A stretch of 64,000 nucleotides of DNA from Dyadobacter flavalbus (GTDB lineage: Bacteria; Bacteroidota; Bacteroidia; Cytophagales; Spirosomataceae), in contig NZ_VBSN01000038.1 in assembly GCF_006149045.1 (NCBI RefSeq), forward strand, positions 124,001-188,000, in the 5' to 3' direction. Under the pieces are notes generated by a model. It saw only the letters and a program-made list of their open reading frames with translations. It searched no databases and had not been told where the DNA came from. The translations under genes and the position numbers were made by a program. Numbering within the stretch: position 1 is the stretch's first letter; each line of letters opens with the position of its first letter. This document shows positions 61,491-64,000 of this stretch, piece by piece.

Positions 61491-63089
61491 ATGACAACCA
61501 TAAAGTTTTCTGTAAAAATCGCCTCTGCCTTCGTACTGTTACTGATTTGCCATGCATGTCGTGAAAACCTGGAAGAATCCCCGTTTTCATCCCTGAGCAA
61601 GGAAGTTGTTTTCAAAGATGAAGAGGGACTGAACCAGGCCACGATCGGGGTTTATCAAGCCTGGACCGCTCCTGATTTTTCCGATATAACGAGCCGGTTC
61701 ATTCTTGCCGAATCCGGCCATCGCTATGCAACTGCGGGTATTTTGGGTTCAGGTTCGGATCCTTATTACCGGTTTGGCCATGTGGCATCATCCGGTGCTT
61801 TCGAGGTCGTCTGGGCAAGATTTTACAAGATTATTTTTCGTGCCAATACGGTTATTGATAATGCGAAACTGGCAGTTCCGGGGGAAGCGGAAGAAGCAGA
61901 TCCGTATGTGGCTGAAGCAAGATTTTTACGGGCATACGCCTATTTCAATCTGGTAAGGCTTTTCGGCGGTGTTCCGTTGATTTTGCAGGAAATCAAATCA
62001 CTGGATGATACCGAGCTTGTATTTGCGCCGAGAGCAACGGACATTGCTGTGTATGATGCGGTTATTGCAGATCTGGCTTTTGCTGAAAACAACCTGCCGG
62101 ATTCCAGGGGAGGAGCAGAGCTGGGCCGTGTTTCGGCAGGAACCGCCAAAGCGCTGCTCGGAAAAGTATATCTGACCATGGCTGGCAAGCCGCTTTCCAG
62201 AACGGAAAATTACCAGAAGGCCGTTGATAAACTTGGGGAGCTGACCGGGCCGGAGAATGAAGAAAAATATGACTTTGAGCTGCTCCCGGATTTTGCGGAT
62301 GTATTTGCGCTCAGTAATGAACGCAACCGTGAAATTGTGCTTTCGTTTGGATATTTTATCAATTCTTCCAATCCGAACGGCAATATTCTGCCCTTCAATC
62401 TTTTTCCGACCGGCCTTGTCAACGGCGATGAACAAACCAATTACGGGCTGACGCCTGCGTTTTACCAGCAATACGAAAAGACGGATACGCGCCGGGATTT
62501 CACACTGGTGGAAAGATACGTTTTCAAGGGCAGTGCAAGAGCCGGCGCAGAGCCTGGCGACAGTATTGTTTATGATCCCGGAACAGGCAATTACATCAAC
62601 AAACGTACCCAAACTTCTCTCGGGCATAACGATTTCAGATACGGTATGGCTTACGGGAAACTGGCTCGTGAACCGCGCCCGGCCGGTGCTGCCATTCAGG
62701 GTTACAGTGCCGATCTGATTGAAATGCGGTTCTCAGATGTTTTACTTTGCCTTGCAGAAGCATTGGTGGAAACCGGCAAAACAGCGCAGGCACTGCCGCT
62801 GCTCAACCGCGTTCGTACGCGTGCCAAAGCAACTGCGCTGAAGCCGACGACAGCCGCTGAACTGAGAGCTGCGATCCGGAAAGAACGGCGGCTGGAACTG
62901 ACGGGCGAGTTCAACACGGTTTTTGATATCCGGCGCTGGGGAACGCTGAATGAAGAAATAGCAGCCATGTCCCCGGACCAGATTGTGGACAATGTGCTGC
63001 TGCCTTATTCGCCCAAACTGGAACTTTATCCGATCCCGCAATCGCAGATAGACGCCAATCCAAATCTTGTACAAAATGCCGGCTGGTAA
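61491..63089 (+). CDS. SusD/RagB-family nutrient-binding lipoprotein
   Basis: 532 residues. Lipoprotein signal with lipobox (LLICHAC, Cys near residue 23), so surface-anchored at the outer membrane. TPR-like helices in SusD layout: EGLNQATIGVYQAW, RANTVIDNAK, AEARFLRAYAYFNLVRLFGGVPLI, and the C-terminal RSRAKATALKPTTAAEL-like RVRTRAKATALKPTTAAELRAAIRKERRLEL with DIRRWG, ending YPIPQSQIDANPNLVQNAGW. Binds the ligand for SusC. Twelve bases after susC, so co-transcribed. Confidence 0.96.
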   Translation: MTTIKFSVKIASAFVLLLICHACRENLEESPFSSLSKEVVFKDEEGLNQATIGVYQAWTAPDFSDITSRFILAESGHRYATAGILGSGSDPYYRFGHVASSGAFEVVWARFYKIIFRANTVIDNAKLAVPGEAEEADPYVAEARFLRAYAYFNLVRLFGGVPLILQEIKSLDDTELVFAPRATDIAVYDAVIADLAFAENNLPDSRGGAELGRVSAGTAKALLGKVYLTMAGKPLSRTENYQKAVDKLGELTGPENEEKYDFELLPDFADVFALSNERNREIVLSFGYFINSSNPNGNILPFNLFPTGLVNGDEQTNYGLTPAFYQQYEKTDTRRDFTLVERYVFKGSARAGAEPGDSIVYDPGTGNYINKRTQTSLGHNDFRYGMAYGKLAREPRPAGAAIQGYSADLIEMRFSDVLLCLAEALVETGKTAQALPLLNRVRTRAKATALKPTTAAELRAAIRKERRLELTGEFNTVFDIRRWGTLNEEIAAMSPDQIVDNVLLPYSPKLELYPIPQSQIDANPNLVQNAGW

Positions 63090-63170
63090 CGGATCGCATC
63101 ATTCAGGTTTTTCCGGTTTGGCCAGAACGGTAAGTGATTTCATGCTACTTTTGAATTTAAATCGGCAACT

Positions 63171-63929
63171 ATGAATTCTCCCGGGAAATACTTTTATCAA
63201 GCTTTGGTTCTACTGTATTCAGTTTTACTGACTGCTTCCTGTCACCGCTCCTTAACCGTTTCCAAAAGTGATTACACGCAGTATGCCATTGATGCACAAA
63301 CCGGTGCAGATTCGGCTTTTATAAAATATTATCTGCCGTACAAAGAAAAGATGCAGGAGGAAATGGACAAGGTCATCGGCCAGACCGAACAGGAACTCAC
63401 CAAACCTGCTGCGCCGGAAACGCTGATGGGTAACTTTTTTGCGGATGCACTGCTTACCGAAGGATTAAAGAAAGACCCGTCTATTCAGTTCACACTTTCG
63501 ACTAAAGGCGGCTTGCGTACCACTTTTCCGAAAGGCAACATTACCGTTTCGCATGTGTTTGAACTCATGCCTTTTGAGAACGAAATGGTGGTACTGAAAC
63601 TTTCCGGTGAAAATGTCCGTAAACTGATTGACTTCATTGTGAACAAAGACGGTGAACCCATTTCCGGCATGCGCATGAAAATCCGGAACAAACAGGCTTA
63701 TGACGTTACAATCGGCGGACAGCCTTTTGACGTAAACAGGACTTACAACCTGCTCACTTATGATTATCTTGCAGATGGCGGCGACGATCTGGAATGTCTG
63801 CGCAATCCGCTGGAAAGACATGAAATCAACATGAAAGTAAGGGATGCACTGCTCGAAAATATCGCAGACTTAACGCGGCAAGGAAAAAAAATCAACGCTC
63901 AGCTCGATGGAAGAATTGTTATTGAATAA
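63171..63929 (+). CDS. 5'-nucleotidase C-terminal-domain lipoprotein
   Basis: 252 residues. Signal peptide with lipobox (SVLLTASC). The body matches the C-terminal substrate-binding domain of 5'-nucleotidases (ETLMGNFFADALLTEGLKKDP, LSTKGGLRTTFPKGNITVSHVFELMPFENEMVVLKLSGENVRKLIDF, YNLLTYDYLADGGDDLE). The metal-binding catalytic domain is missing from this polypeptide. The following gene, overlapping by 23 bases, begins with a Tat leader and is probably the missing half. Together they would hydrolyse nucleotides or other phosphate esters outside the cytoplasm. Confidence 0.88.
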   Translation: MNSPGKYFYQALVLLYSVLLTASCHRSLTVSKSDYTQYAIDAQTGADSAFIKYYLPYKEKMQEEMDKVIGQTEQELTKPAAPETLMGNFFADALLTEGLKKDPSIQFTLSTKGGLRTTFPKGNITVSHVFELMPFENEMVVLKLSGENVRKLIDFIVNKDGEPISGMRMKIRNKQAYDVTIGGQPFDVNRTYNLLTYDYLADGGDDLECLRNPLERHEINMKVRDALLENIADLTRQGKKINAQLDGRIVIE

Positions 63930-64000
63930 GAACAGCCGCAGGGATTTTCTCCGGAAAACGGGTGCCGCCGCAGCGTTAGTGACACTTGGTTCGGTGCCGT
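63907..64000 (+). CDS. Tat-exported protein, probable catalytic half of 5'-nucleotidase (truncated by window)
   Basis: Only 31 residues are visible, from ATG 63907 inside the end of the preceding gene. They form a twin-arginine leader: N-S-R-R-D-F-L-R-K followed by a hydrophobic AAAALVTLGS. In other Bacteroidota a metallophosphatase with a Tat leader follows the 5'-nucleotidase C-terminal-domain gene, so that is the best guess; the sequence shown proves only the leader. The 23-base overlap implies translational coupling to the preceding half. Confidence 0.65.
   Translation, partial: MEELLLNKNSRRDFLRKTGAAAALVTLGSVP

Overview
The window looks like a chromosomal segment of a Bacteroidota bacterium, probably Cytophagales and Dyadobacter/Spirosoma-like. 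This is inferred from the gene content: a SusC/SusD pair, two secreted proteins with type IX secretion (T9SS) C-terminal sorting domains, LytS/LytTR signalling genes, the ftsX-DUF3098-uppP-truB-ribF cluster, etfBA, a Gfo/Idh/MocA oxidoreductase with a Tat-like leader, and genes that mostly lack strong Shine-Dalgarno sequences. No rRNA, tRNA, CRISPR array, insertion sequence, phage gene or origin was recognised. The first gene (PAS sensor, minus strand) and the last (Tat-exported protein, plus strand) are cut by the window edges.

Layout. 1-5.4 kb: a truncated PAS sensor, a secreted Kelch/T9SS protein, and a PAS-GAF-PAS protein that ends after a kinase dimerisation helix. 5.4-9.8 kb (minus): two LytS-type kinases, one LytTR regulator, a phosphoesterase lipoprotein and a small predicted barrel protein, nearly gapless. 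10-15 kb: a secreted coiled-coil protein, a 95-residue conserved protein, a Tat-exported phosphoesterase and DNA ligase D. 15.4-19.3 kb (plus): a 118-residue unknown, a cyclic-nucleotide-binding histidine kinase, a response regulator fused to a thioredoxin-reductase-like flavoprotein without the CxxC, and a UBP-type zinc finger. 20.4-25.1 kb (minus): ergothioneine genes egtB and egtD behind an ABC transporter resembling EgtUV, whose fused substrate-binding domain has its two halves in reversed order. 25-34 kb: a flavin disulfide-oxidoreductase-family protein, DUF427, ribF-truB-uppP-DUF3098-ftsX, a bifunctional nuclease, etfBA and two small proteins.

34-46 kb holds scavenging and metabolic functions: a Gfo/Idh/MocA oxidoreductase, an acetylxylan-esterase-like hydrolase, rluF, an AI-2E-family transporter, a gamma-glutamyltransferase, a PQQ dehydrogenase with an inserted cytochrome c domain, and a sialate O-acetylesterase. 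46-52 kb is a glycoconjugate cluster with four family-2 glycosyltransferases and an MsbA-like exporter. 52.7-55 kb has a predicted diadenylate-cyclase-domain protein and dinB. 55-64 kb has a T9SS-exported M43-like metalloprotease, an unknown, SusC/SusD, and a 5'-nucleotidase apparently split over two overlapping genes.

The strongest candidates for something new are the circularly permuted binding domain in the ergothioneine operon, the kinase / regulator-flavoprotein / zinc-finger module at 15.4-19.3 kb, and the predicted cyclic-dinucleotide protein at 52.7 kb. All functions are assigned by reading translations and recalled family motifs; no database search was run.
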